Positions 1-5,345 of a DNA stretch of 5,345 nucleotides are shown here, in pieces. Where the stretch lies: assembly GCA_017534025.1 (NCBI GenBank), contig JAFWDF010000041.1:1-5345 (forward strand), in the 5' to 3' direction. Source of the stretch: Bacillota bacterium. GTDB lineage: Bacteria; Bacillota; Clostridia; Peptostreptococcales; Anaerovoracaceae. The notes below the pieces were generated by a model. That model ran no database searches, was not told the DNA's origin, and saw only the letters and a list, made by a program, of their open reading frames with translations. Each line of letters begins with the position of its first letter. Position 1 is the stretch's first letter. A program made the position numbers and the translations under genes.

Positions 1-154
1 GAATCATCATATGTCCGTTCTCATCCCGGACAATTTCCTTAATCTGCGAACTTTCCTCCCGGTTATCCGGTTTCATCGATTCTTCCGCTTTATCTCCGGT
101 CTGTCCGTTCAGCTCTGCCATCAGGCTGCCGATATCCGTAGTAACATCTGCCAT
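1..154 (-). CDS. N-terminus of an unrecognised protein (runs off the window)
   Basis: A gene begins with ATG at 154-152 and continues past position 1, so only 51 codons are visible. The start is supported by an excellent ribosome binding site: AAGGAG (plus-strand 161-166), 6 bases before the ATG. The visible part begins MADVTTDIGSLMAELNG and then becomes strongly polar and acidic, rich in Glu, Asp, Lys and Ser, ending in DENGHMMI. No signal peptide or membrane segment is seen, so this end is probably cytoplasmic and perhaps flexible. It starts 46 bp after the lytic transglycosylase stop with no terminator between, so the two are probably co-transcribed. I do not recognise the family and assign no function. 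That the gene is real is fairly sure, because of the binding site, the uninterrupted frame and the spacing. Confidence 0.7.
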   Translation of the reverse strand, partial: MADVTTDIGSLMAELNGQTGDKAEESMKPDNREESSQIKEIVRDENGHMMI

Positions 155-200
155 AACGATCTCCTTTAAGTATTTCTTTCACTGGCTGAACCCCATGCGC

Positions 201-1322
201 CTACTCATCCCAATGAGCCAGGCGCTTATTCCGGGACCAGGTCTCCCGGTCCGCATAGGTTTTGATCTGCTCGTAGGCAGCCAGTACTTTTTCTGCATAT
301 CCGTTATTCTGAAGATTGTAAGGACCGCAGTTATAAGCCGTTAATCCGACGGTCACATGATCTCCGAACATGGTAAGATAATTTCTGAGCACCTGCGTGC
401 CGACATTAATATTATCATCGATTTCCCACAGCTGATCACGGGAGAAACCAAAGGTTTTTGCCGTATTGATATTTACCTGCATCAATCCAATACAGGAACC
501 GGAACGGTTTGTAATGGACTTGTCAAACGTACTCTCGCACTGCGCCGTGGCCATGACCAGCTCCGGCTCAATGCCCTGCTCCGGACCATACGTCAGAAAG
601 GCTTTGACCATGAGCATGGCATCCTGCATGCTCACGTCCGGATTTTCATTCATGATGTACACGACCATCGCTTCCGGTTTGCTGGTACTTTCCGTACCCA
701 GCCCGACCGAACGATCTTCCGCAATCTGCCTGGCAGCTTCAAAATAGGATTCGGCGTCGATCTCGTCATCCGTACTGATAATAATGCCGAGGTCATCGTC
801 ATGAAAAAGGCTCCAGCCCAGATAATCCATGGCCGCCATGGCGTCGATCGGAACGTACATTATGCCGTCTTTCTCAAGAACAGGCCGGTTCTGCATATCC
901 AGGAATCTGGACACGGAGGAAGGGCGGTCCGTTTTTTTCGAAATACTGGTCAGAAGGACTTCCAGATCGAAGCGCGGAATGCAGGTAATCGATCCCGCAG
1001 GCAGATCCATCGGCGCAGAAACCGGTTCCCAGCTCTGGCCGTCCGTTTCTGTAATATAAAGTGTGCGGCTTTCTTCATTCAATTCATAATACAGGCCCAG
1101 CAGCGCTGAAATATGATCATCCAGCGGAATGTAGACATTTCCGTTGAATTTAATGACCGGATTACTGATCTGATAGTTAATGATACTTTCTCCGTTAATG
1201 ACAATGTCATTGAGAAAATAATCGCACTGAACAACTGCTTTTTCTGCGTAAGCGTAAAAAGAACAGGAAGAGAAAAGCAATACAGTCAATGAAAGCCACA
1301 CTGATACAAGCTTCTTTACCAT
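201..1322 (-). CDS. Exported lytic transglycosylase (SLT domain) with copper-amine-oxidase-like N-terminal repeats
   Basis: This 373-residue protein should cleave the MurNAc-GlcNAc bond of peptidoglycan outside the membrane. Residues 1-26 form a signal peptide: KK at 3-4, a hydrophobic core at 5-17, and an AYA site before E27. FSSC at 17-20 resembles a lipobox, but Phe at -3 is atypical. Residues about 38-92 and 140-185 each show the copper-amine-oxidase N-terminal-like pattern (NG, then YIPL or YVPI, then LG), probably for wall binding or spacing. The SLT domain covers about 235-355, with catalytic Glu263 in the ES motif, GLMQ at 279-282, AYNCGP at 329-334 and Tyr342 before KV. Cys262, Cys277 and Cys332 lie beside these motifs, which is unusual. 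The ATG has only a weak ribosome binding site, but no better start keeps the signal peptide. A promoter precedes it and a small gene follows. It looks more AT-rich than its neighbours. The SLT assignment is secure; its role (growth, sporulation, secretion) is unknown. Confidence 0.9.
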   Translation of the reverse strand: MVKKLVSVWLSLTVLLFSSCSFYAYAEKAVVQCDYFLNDIVINGESIINYQISNPVIKFNGNVYIPLDDHISALLGLYYELNEESRTLYITETDGQSWEPVSAPMDLPAGSITCIPRFDLEVLLTSISKKTDRPSSVSRFLDMQNRPVLEKDGIMYVPIDAMAAMDYLGWSLFHDDDLGIIISTDDEIDAESYFEAARQIAEDRSVGLGTESTSKPEAMVVYIMNENPDVSMQDAMLMVKAFLTYGPEQGIEPELVMATAQCESTFDKSITNRSGSCIGLMQVNINTAKTFGFSRDQLWEIDDNINVGTQVLRNYLTMFGDHVTVGLTAYNCGPYNLQNNGYAEKVLAAYEQIKTYADRETWSRNKRLAHWDE

Positions 1323-1365
1323 ACCTTATTCTCTCTTTACAAATGTTAAAAAAACTTACCCAAAA

Positions 1366-1394
1366 ACCATATCATTGATTTGAAAATTTGTCCA
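1366..1394 (-). promoter_or_regulatory. Sigma-A-type promoter for the lytic transglycosylase
   Basis: Read on the minus strand, a -35 box TGGACA (1394-1389, five of six consensus bases) is followed by a 17-base spacer and a -10 box TATGGT (1371-1366, four of six). TGA directly before the -10 makes it an extended -10, which offsets the imperfect hexamer. The -10 lies 44 bases from the ATG, giving a leader of about 35 bases. The surroundings are AT-rich. This is pattern matching only; no start site is known. Confidence 0.55.
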
Positions 1395-1409
1395 GTAAAT
1401 ATTTTCCAG

Positions 1410-1419
1410 TTCCCGGGAA
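1410..1419. promoter_or_regulatory. 10-bp perfect palindrome next to the -35 box
   Basis: TTCCCGGGAA is a perfect 10-bp palindrome about 15 bp upstream of the predicted -35 box of the lytic transglycosylase promoter. Its GC core stands out in an AT-rich gap. Its position would suit a regulator site, but no family is recognised and a palindrome this short can arise by chance. Confidence 0.25.
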
Positions 1420-1427
1420 GCATTGCA

Positions 1428-1448
1428 ATTACTCAACTTTTGAGTAAT
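1428..1448. promoter_or_regulatory. Inverted repeat with 9-bp arms between argD and the transglycosylase
   Basis: ATTACTCAA (1428-1436) and TTGAGTAAT (1440-1448) are perfect inverted copies separated by 3 bases. The repeat lies 30 bp beyond the argD stop and about 34 bp upstream of the predicted -35 box of the next gene. As RNA it would form a short AT-rich hairpin, but no T run follows on either strand, so it would be a poor intrinsic terminator. As DNA it has the size and symmetry of a dimeric repressor operator. The symmetry is certain; the function is inferred. Confidence 0.45.
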
Positions 1449-1478
1449 CATAAGGATGGTGTTTCGTTATTCTCTTCT

Positions 1479-2660
1479 TTACTCCGCCTTTTCCGCTGCC
1501 GCAACGGCCGCTTCAAAACGTGCCACAGCCGCATCGATTTCCTCTTTCGTGACGTTCAGCGGCGGCAGGAAGCGGATCACTTCGTTTCCGGCGCCCGCCA
1601 GAAGCAGCTTGTTCGCCAGCGCGCCAGCCTGGACACCGCTCTTGTACCCTTCCTTCATCTGTACGCCGACCAGCAGGCCCATTCCGCGAACCAGATTGAT
1701 CTTTTCCGGATAGGACGCCTTCAGAGCTTCCAGTTTTTCGAACAGGTACGCACTCATGGCATTCACATTGTCCAGCACACCGTTGTCGAACAGTTCCTCC
1801 ATCACAGTCACCCCGCAGGCACATGCCAGCGGATTGCCGCCGAAGGTGCAGCCATGGTCGCCCGGTACAAAGTGCTCTGCTGCGCGGTCATTGGCGATCA
1901 CCGCACCGATCGGGAACCCGCCGCCCAGCGCCTTGGCTGTGGTGCAGATGTCCGGAAGCACCCCATATGTCTGATATGCGAACAGCTGTCCGGAACGGCC
2001 CATGCCGCACTGCACTTCATCGAAAATCAGGAGCGCATCGTACTGATCGCAGAGCTCCCGCACACCGGCCATGAATTCCGCAGTCGCAGGCAGAATACCG
2101 CTTTCGCCCTGCACCGGTTCCAGAATGACCGCACAGACATTCTCATCCATCAGCGCGCGGACGGAGTCCAGATCATTGAACACAGCGTCGTACACTTCCC
2201 CGATCAGCGGACGGAAAGGCGCCCGGTACTTCTCCTGACTGGTGACGGTCAGTGCGCCCATGCTTCTGCCGTGGAAAGAATCGTGCATGCAGATAATCTT
2301 GTTCTTGCTGCCGCTGCCCTTGACGTACCCGTATTTTCTTGCGATTTTCAGCGCCGTCTCGTTGGCTTCGGTGCCGCTGTTGTTGAAGAACACGCGATCC
2401 AGTCCGGAACGTTCTGCCAGCATGCCGGCCAGCTGAATCTGCGGCTCATTCCAATACAGATTGGACACGTGAATCAGCTTCTTTGCCTGTTCTTCAATGG
2501 TTTTCACAATAGCCGGAGCGGCATGTCCCAGACAATTGACCGCGATGCCGGATACAAAATCCAGATATTCATCCCCCTTGTCATCGGTGACCCATGGACC
2601 GTGCCCGCTCACGAGCGTCAGGTCAAAACGGCTGTACGTATTCATTACATGATTATCCAT
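1479..2660 (-). CDS. argD: Acetylornithine aminotransferase (class III PLP aminotransferase)
   Basis: The product, 393 residues from the chosen start, should transfer an amino group from glutamate to N-acetylglutamate semialdehyde to give N-acetylornithine in arginine synthesis; ArgD enzymes may also serve in lysine synthesis. It is cytoplasmic. Class III marks are present: SGTEAN at 95-100, FHGR at 129-132, Glu181 in the EPVQGE motif, Asp214 in FDEVQ contacting the PLP ring, Lys243 in TAKALGGG as the Schiff-base lysine, and TFGGNP at 272-277. The early VMNTYSRF and SGIAVNCLGH motifs are typical of ArgD. The frame stays open to 2897, but the extension overlaps murI and is low-complexity. ATG 2660 has AAAGGA 9 bases upstream; ATG 2684 is a possible alternative, adding 8 residues. 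No other arg gene is in the window. A related omega-aminotransferase activity cannot be excluded. Confidence 0.87.
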   Translation of the reverse strand: MDNHVMNTYSRFDLTLVSGHGPWVTDDKGDEYLDFVSGIAVNCLGHAAPAIVKTIEEQAKKLIHVSNLYWNEPQIQLAGMLAERSGLDRVFFNNSGTEANETALKIARKYGYVKGSGSKNKIICMHDSFHGRSMGALTVTSQEKYRAPFRPLIGEVYDAVFNDLDSVRALMDENVCAVILEPVQGESGILPATAEFMAGVRELCDQYDALLIFDEVQCGMGRSGQLFAYQTYGVLPDICTTAKALGGGFPIGAVIANDRAAEHFVPGDHGCTFGGNPLACACGVTVMEELFDNGVLDNVNAMSAYLFEKLEALKASYPEKINLVRGMGLLVGVQMKEGYKSGVQAGALANKLLLAGAGNEVIRFLPPLNVTKEEIDAAVARFEAAVAAAEKAE

Positions 2661-2758
2661 AGCTGAAAATCCTTTCCTGTCCATGCTATTCCTGAGATCC
2701 TGCCCGGGATGCACGGTTTCCGCGCCGGAACAGGATTGTTCAGGAAATACTTTTATTA

Positions 2759-2788
2759 TTAATGATAATGTTAGTGTTAATGTTAATG
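2759..2788. repeat. Five imperfect hexamer repeats spanning the murI stop
   Basis: On the plus strand five consecutive units read TTAATG, ATAATG, TTAGTG, TTAATG and TTAATG. The murI stop (TAA, 2785-2783) lies inside the array. Every change in unit number keeps frame, and most units read CAT TAA in the murI frame, so a gain or loss would hardly alter the protein. On the minus strand the array contains TTAACA, close to a -35 box, and AT-rich stretches that could serve as a -10 for argD, but no well-spaced pair is convincing. Confidence 0.6.
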
Positions 2789-3559
2789 ATTCTGCGCCCC
2801 GTACAGGAGTCTCTCCGAACGGCGGACCTGCTCCTCTCCTGCGGAATTCAGCAGGGTTACAGTACCCTTTCCGGTACGGTCCGTCAGCAGCCCGCATCGA
2901 TCCATCCGGCGGCGCAGCTCCCGGGACGTACCCAGATTGCCGTCATACAGTACGGCCTGCGGTCCGGCGGCTTTCTGAATGATATCGGCCGCAAACGGAA
3001 AATGCGTGCAGCCCAGGACAACCGCATCGACCGGGCTTCCGCCGATGGATGCAAAACGGTCCCGCACATACTGCTCCAGCTCCGGATCCTGCAGACGGCC
3101 CTGCTCAATATAGGATACGATGTCCGGGCAAGGCAGAGAAATAATGTCCGAATCCTCCGCATACTGTGCCATCAGCCTGGCGAACTTCTGCCGCCGCAAT
3201 GTAACCGGCGTCGCCATGACCACGATCCGGCCGCCCTTATGATTCTCCGCTGCCGGCTTCAAAGCCGGTTCCATGCCCACGATCGGCAGCCTCGGATACT
3301 GCAGCCGCAGCTTTTTTGCCGCCGCGCTGGTAGCCGTGTTGCAGGCGATCAGAATGGCCTTCGCCCCCATGTCCAGCAAGCGGTCGAAAACCTGCTCCGA
3401 AAGATTGCAGACATCTTCGTCGCTGCGGGTCCCGTACGGCGCATTGGCCGAATCTCCAAAGAATATGTAGTTTTCCTCCGGCATGATTTCCAGAAGACAG
3501 CGCAGCACACTGATGCCGCCCAGTCCGGAATCGAACACGCCCACCGGCCCGTTATGCAT
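2783..3559 (-). CDS. murI: Glutamate racemase
   Basis: MurI interconverts L- and D-glutamate in the cytoplasm and supplies D-glutamate for the peptidoglycan stem peptide. The product is 258 residues, a normal length for the family. Visible motifs are FDSGLGG at 9-15 (Asp10 and Ser11 in the active site), GDSANAPYG at 35-43, the first catalytic cysteine Cys73 in ACNTA, and the second, Cys184, in LGCTHFP with His186 behind it. Both halves of the two-base mechanism are intact. The frame is open to 3634, but ATG 3559 is preferred: AGGAG lies 5 bases upstream, and the family normally begins just before the FDSGLGG motif. The extra upstream residues have no such signal. It follows the thioesterase by 80 bp and precedes argD by 122 bp, with no clear terminator in either gap. 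Confidence 0.95.
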   Translation of the reverse strand: MHNGPVGVFDSGLGGISVLRCLLEIMPEENYIFFGDSANAPYGTRSDEDVCNLSEQVFDRLLDMGAKAILIACNTATSAAAKKLRLQYPRLPIVGMEPALKPAAENHKGGRIVVMATPVTLRRQKFARLMAQYAEDSDIISLPCPDIVSYIEQGRLQDPELEQYVRDRFASIGGSPVDAVVLGCTHFPFAADIIQKAAGPQAVLYDGNLGTSRELRRRMDRCGLLTDRTGKGTVTLLNSAGEEQVRRSERLLYGAQNH

Positions 3560-3564
3560 AATAA

Positions 3565-3569
3565 CTCCT
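3565..3569 (-). promoter_or_regulatory. Ribosome binding site fixing the murI start
   Basis: AGGAG on the minus strand ends 5 bases before ATG 3559. The in-frame upstream ATGs at 3598 and 3634 lack comparable sites, so this decides the start and removes 25 residues from the longest frame. Just upstream, ATCTGAT occurs twice in tandem (3574-3587) with no evident role. Confidence 0.8.
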
Positions 3570-3639
3570 GCTAATCTGATATCTGATAACTGAACCATTG
3601 CGGCCCGCCGCTGTATGCTGCGCCGTATCCGCACCCGTT

Positions 3640-4347
3640 CTATTTAAACTCAACCACTGCGTAGCTTTTGCCGTCCGGCATGGACAGATCCACCACCACG
3701 GCGTCCTCTGTCCGGCAGATCTTCGGGATCATGATATCGCCGGCCTTCGCGCCATTCACATATTCCACCCGGACCTGTCCGGAATGCTGAAAATCAGCCG
3801 GCAGGCACTCCTCCGCAATTTGAATATACTGGCTGTTGTTGACATGCCCGTTGGTATCAATGCGGTATTTCGCCACTTCAACAGACGGCAGGATCTCCGC
3901 CTCTCCCGGGAACCGGACTCTGCGCGGCGCAAACGGCATGTCGAGCCGTTTCTCCGGCGTATAGCGGTCGATCTGCTCCTGCCCGATCTTAACAGGATGC
4001 AGTGTATTCTGATCCATCATGAACCAGATTGAATTTCCTCTGGCGAATACTTCTCCGTCCGGCGATTCAATGGCGTGGCAGCGGTACGCGAAAAATCCCT
4101 TCATCCGCGACGGCCAGGTCGAAACGATGATATGATCGCAGAGCTTCGGCCTCTTCACCACCTCCACCTGCCAGGAAGCCAGCAGCCAGGCCAGATTCTG
4201 ACTGTTCAGATAATCGATGGTCTCGCCCAGGTCTTCTGATTGAAAGGTGCAGGCATCCTGCATATAATCCACAATGGCTTTCATGGACAGGTGCCTGGTT
4301 TCGTCCACTTCACTGTACCGCACCCGGCTCTCAAAACTGGTTATCAT
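3640..4347 (-). CDS. Acyl-ACP thioesterase (FatA/FatB-like, double hotdog)
   Basis: This 235-residue cytoplasmic enzyme should hydrolyse acyl-ACP to free fatty acid and ACP, ending or diverting fatty-acid synthesis. It has two hotdog halves. The first (about 1-125) opens with SRVRYSEVDETRHLSM and contains the long helix MQDACTFQSEDLG. The second (about 150-235) carries RIDTNGHVNNSQYIQIAEECLP at 162-183 (given in parts: RIDTNGHVNN, SQYIQIAEECLP), matching the Asp-Asn-His region of plant and bacterial acyl-ACP thioesterases, with Asp164, Asn166 and His168, and Glu179/Glu180 nearby. Such short forms are common in gut Clostridia. ATG 4347 is the only sensible start; its site AAGGA is 10 bases away, somewhat far, so translation may be modest. 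It is the first gene after the trxA terminator, so it needs its own promoter or read-through; none is clear in the 35 bp between. Chain-length preference cannot be read from the sequence. Confidence 0.88.
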   Translation of the reverse strand: MITSFESRVRYSEVDETRHLSMKAIVDYMQDACTFQSEDLGETIDYLNSQNLAWLLASWQVEVVKRPKLCDHIIVSTWPSRMKGFFAYRCHAIESPDGEVFARGNSIWFMMDQNTLHPVKIGQEQIDRYTPEKRLDMPFAPRRVRFPGEAEILPSVEVAKYRIDTNGHVNNSQYIQIAEECLPADFQHSGQVRVEYVNGAKAGDIMIPKICRTEDAVVVDLSMPDGKSYAVVEFK

Positions 4348-4381
4348 GATGTGTTTTTCCTTATCTTATTCTCTGTTCTTT

Positions 4382-4427
4382 ACTGAAAAAGCGCCGGCTG
4401 CTGCACGGATCCTGCGCTGCCGGCGCT
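4382..4427 (-). terminator. Intrinsic terminator after trxA
   Basis: On the minus strand a perfect 9-bp GC-rich stem, AGCGCCGGC (4427-4419) with GCCGGCGCT (4398-4390), is followed at once by a run of five T (4390-4386, sharing the last stem base). The 20-base loop can pair further (GCGC with GTGC, one G-U). It lies about 40 bp beyond the trxA stop and is the strongest terminator in the window, separating smpB-trxA from thioesterase-murI-argD. Confidence 0.85.
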
Positions 4428-4443
4428 CCGGCCGTGCGAAATA

Positions 4444-4477
4444 GCGCAGCCGGGAAAGGAATGCCGGCTTACTGCGC
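4444..4477 (-). other. Bulged GC hairpin over the trxA stop codon
   Basis: In the minus-strand RNA, AGCCGG and CCGGCT pair around a 10-base loop (plus-strand 4448-4453 and 4464-4469), and an outer GCGCAG/CTGCGC pair (4472-4477 and 4444-4449) could alternate or add with a bulge at the stop codon. No T run follows, so it is not itself a terminator. It could protect the 3' end or be chance pairing in GC-rich sequence. Confidence 0.3.
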
Positions 4478-4777
4478 GGCGAATTCCAGAATCGACGGTT
4501 TCGGCATGGCACCCAGCGTCACAGCCGCCTGTTTGCCATCCTTGAACAGCACCAGGGTCGGAATGCTGCGCACGGCAAATCTTCTTGCCAGGTCCGGGTT
4601 TTCATCCACATCGACTTTCGCGATGCAGAAATCCGGATCTTCCGCAGCGATTTCTTCCAGCACCGGCGCAATCATTTTGCACGGACCGCACCAGGTCGCC
4701 CAGAAATCTACCAGTACCTTCGGGTTGCTGTTGATAAATTCGTCAAAATCAGCACCTGTTAAATGTTTAATCTCCAT
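4469..4777 (-). CDS. trxA: Thioredoxin
   Basis: TrxA reduces disulfides of cytoplasmic proteins and is recycled by thioredoxin reductase, which is not in this window. From ATG 4777 it has 102 residues, slightly shorter than the E. coli protein. The fold's marks are all present: buried Asp24, the redox pair Cys30 and Cys33 in WCGPCK, the cis-proline Pro73 in SIPTL, and Gly89 in the late LGAMPK motif. An extra Cys51 lies outside the active site. The frame is open to 4822, but those 15 extra residues overlap the smpB stop and have no binding site, whereas GGAGG sits 6 bases before ATG 4777. It lies 41 bp after smpB, with a small 5-bp hairpin (4798-4812) in the gap and no T run, so the two are probably co-transcribed. 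A strong terminator follows. Confidence 0.96.
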   Translation of the reverse strand: MEIKHLTGADFDEFINSNPKVLVDFWATWCGPCKMIAPVLEEIAAEDPDFCIAKVDVDENPDLARRFAVRSIPTLVLFKDGKQAAVTLGAMPKPSILEFAAQ

Positions 4778-4783
4778 AATTAA

Positions 4784-4788
4784 CCTCC
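4784..4788 (-). promoter_or_regulatory. Ribosome binding site fixing the trxA start
   Basis: GGAGG on the minus strand ends 6 bases before ATG 4777. It sets the start at the usual thioredoxin N-terminus (MEIKHLTGADFDEF) rather than at the upstream ATG 4822, which overlaps the end of smpB. Confidence 0.85.
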
Positions 4789-4818
4789 GTTTACTGATGC
4801 CGCCTTCCGGCAGCCTGT

Positions 4819-5274
4819 TCAATACCTCGCTTTTCGCGCCCTGTCCATGGACCTGTCCGCATCGCGTTTTGCGATCGACTGGCGCTTATCGTAAAGCTTC
4901 TTGCCCCGGGCAATCCCGATGGAAAGCTTTGCAATGCCTTTTTCATTAATATACATGCTGAGCGGGACCAGCGTCAGACCGTCCCGGGTCAGCGCCTGCT
5001 CGATCTTCCGGATCTCCCGGCGGTTCAGAAGGAGCTTGCGGACGCGCATCGGATCTACATTATATATATTCCCATGCTCGTAGGGACTGATATTCATGCT
5101 GTGAATGAATACCTCTCCGTTCTGCACCCGGGCGTAACTTTCTTTCAGGTTCACCCTGCCCGCCCGGACCGACTTGATTTCCGTGCCGGTGAGAACGATG
5201 CCCGCCTCATACGTCTCCTCTATAAAATAGTCATGTCTCGCTTTTTTATTATTCGCTATGAGTTTGACACCCAT
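4819..5274 (-). CDS. smpB: SsrA-binding protein SmpB
   Basis: SmpB binds the tRNA-like part of tmRNA and takes it into the A site of stalled ribosomes, so that the nascent chain is tagged for degradation and the ribosome freed. The product is 151 residues, usual for the family. It shows NKKARHDYFIEE at 9-20, the conserved GTEIKS at 30-35, NLKESYA at 42-48, an H-S-M-N-I-x-P-Y stretch at 58-65, GKKLYDKR at 124-131, and a basic tail ending RARKARY that would fold into the mRNA channel. A TTG at 5280 could extend it by two residues, but GGGAGG directly abuts that TTG, while it is 6 bases from ATG 5274, so ATG is chosen. It follows the preceding stop by about 27 bp. The ssrA gene itself is not in the window. 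Confidence 0.97.
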   Translation of the reverse strand: MGVKLIANNKKARHDYFIEETYEAGIVLTGTEIKSVRAGRVNLKESYARVQNGEVFIHSMNISPYEHGNIYNVDPMRVRKLLLNRREIRKIEQALTRDGLTLVPLSMYINEKGIAKLSIGIARGKKLYDKRQSIAKRDADRSMDRARKARY

Positions 5275-5280
5275 ATACAA

Positions 5281-5286
5281 CCTCCC
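5281..5286 (-). promoter_or_regulatory. Ribosome binding site fixing the smpB start
   Basis: GGGAGG on the minus strand ends 6 bases before ATG 5274 and directly adjoins TTG 5280. The spacing favours the ATG, giving MGVKLIANNKK as the N-terminus. Confidence 0.8.
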
Positions 5287-5301
5287 GTGCGGCGGGCCTG
5301 C

Positions 5302-5345
5302 TTACTTGCCCGCGTTCAGATTTGCCAGCCGCAGTTTGCAGGGCC
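5302..5345 (-). CDS. C-terminal end of an upstream gene, possibly ribonuclease R
   Basis: One minus-strand frame enters at the window edge, reads PCKLRLANLNAGK and stops at TAA (5304-5302), 21 bp before the smpB ribosome-binding region ends at TTG 5280. The other two frames give either an earlier stop or a frame running into the smpB binding site, so this is the best reading. The tail is short and basic. In many Firmicutes rnr lies directly before smpB, so RNase R is a reasonable guess from gene order, but 13 residues cannot prove it. Confidence 0.4.
   Translation of the reverse strand, partial: PCKLRLANLNAGK

Noticed and set aside
357..1109. A plus-strand open frame of 250 codons opposite the lytic transglycosylase
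   Set aside because: It lies wholly within a gene with intact SLT motifs, and its product is a His/Arg-rich sequence of shadow type.
1382..1406. A CodY-like box near the transglycosylase -35
   Set aside because: AATTTTCA matches only the first half of the AATTTTCWGAAAATT consensus; the second half fails, and the region is AT-rich enough for this by chance.
1428..1448. The 9-bp inverted repeat as an intrinsic terminator of argD
   Set aside because: The stem is AT-rich and neither strand has a T run after it, so an operator or a weak RNA hairpin is more likely.
1380..2666. A long plus-strand open frame of 428 codons opposite argD
   Set aside because: It is antisense to a clear argD, has Arg/His/Gln-rich composition typical of the reverse of a GC-rich gene, shows no recognisable motif, and begins in an AT-rich gap without a good ribosome binding site.
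2735..2748. GAACA/TGTTC inverted repeat upstream of argD as an arginine-repressor box
   Set aside because: The spacing and bases do not match the known ARG box (TGAAT-N4-ATTCA type); the arms are only 5 bp and could be chance.
2661..2897. A 79-residue N-terminal extension of argD
   Set aside because: It overlaps the murI coding region, includes an LTLTLTLSL run produced by the hexamer repeat, and is absent from the ArgD family, which starts near the VMNTYSRF motif.
2762..3574. A plus-strand open frame of 270 codons opposite murI
   Set aside because: Its start lies in the hexamer repeat, and murI on the other strand has every catalytic motif. The composition is that of an antisense shadow.
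4434..4949. A plus-strand open frame of 171 codons opposite trxA and smpB
   Set aside because: It runs antisense through two confidently identified genes and a terminator, with no motif or ribosome binding site.

Overview
The window reads as ordinary chromosome from a moderately GC-rich Gram-positive anaerobe, most likely a Clostridia member (Lachnospiraceae or a relative). The grounds are the gene set (a FatA-type acyl-ACP thioesterase, an SmpB/thioredoxin pair, and a lytic transglycosylase with a copper-amine-oxidase-like N-terminal region), strong AGGAGG-type ribosome binding sites, GC-rich genes and AT-rich gaps. The taxon is inferred from gene content, not from any phylogenetic marker. 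Every credible gene is on the minus strand, so transcription runs from high to low coordinates. No plus-strand gene, tRNA, rRNA, CRISPR array or mobile element was found.

In transcription order: (1) the last 13 codons of an upstream gene (5302-5345), possibly rnr; (2) smpB, 21 bp further on; (3) trxA, 41 bp further on, followed by a strong intrinsic terminator (about 4382-4427) that closes this group; (4) an acyl-ACP thioesterase, glutamate racemase (murI) and an argD-type aminotransferase, with gaps of 80 and 122 bp; (5) a 156-bp AT-rich gap with two palindromes and a good sigma-A-type promoter; (6) an exported lytic transglycosylase; (7) 46 bp later, the first 51 codons of an unrecognised gene that runs off the window at position 1.

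Functionally there are three blocks. The first is RNA and redox housekeeping: ribosome rescue by SmpB, disulfide reduction by TrxA, and perhaps an RNase. The second is a set of metabolic enzymes: fatty-acid release from ACP, D-glutamate for peptidoglycan, and the acetylornithine step of arginine synthesis. MurI makes a cell-wall precursor and the transglycosylase cuts cell wall, but the two appear to be separately transcribed.

Several starts had to be corrected inward from the longest open frame using ribosome binding sites and family length: smpB at 5274, trxA at 4777, murI at 3559 and argD at 2660. I do not see a convincing undescribed system. The points most worth a second look are the three cysteines beside the active-site motifs of the transglycosylase, the palindrome/promoter region before it, a hexamer repeat holding the murI stop codon, and possible alternative RNA folds around the trxA terminator.
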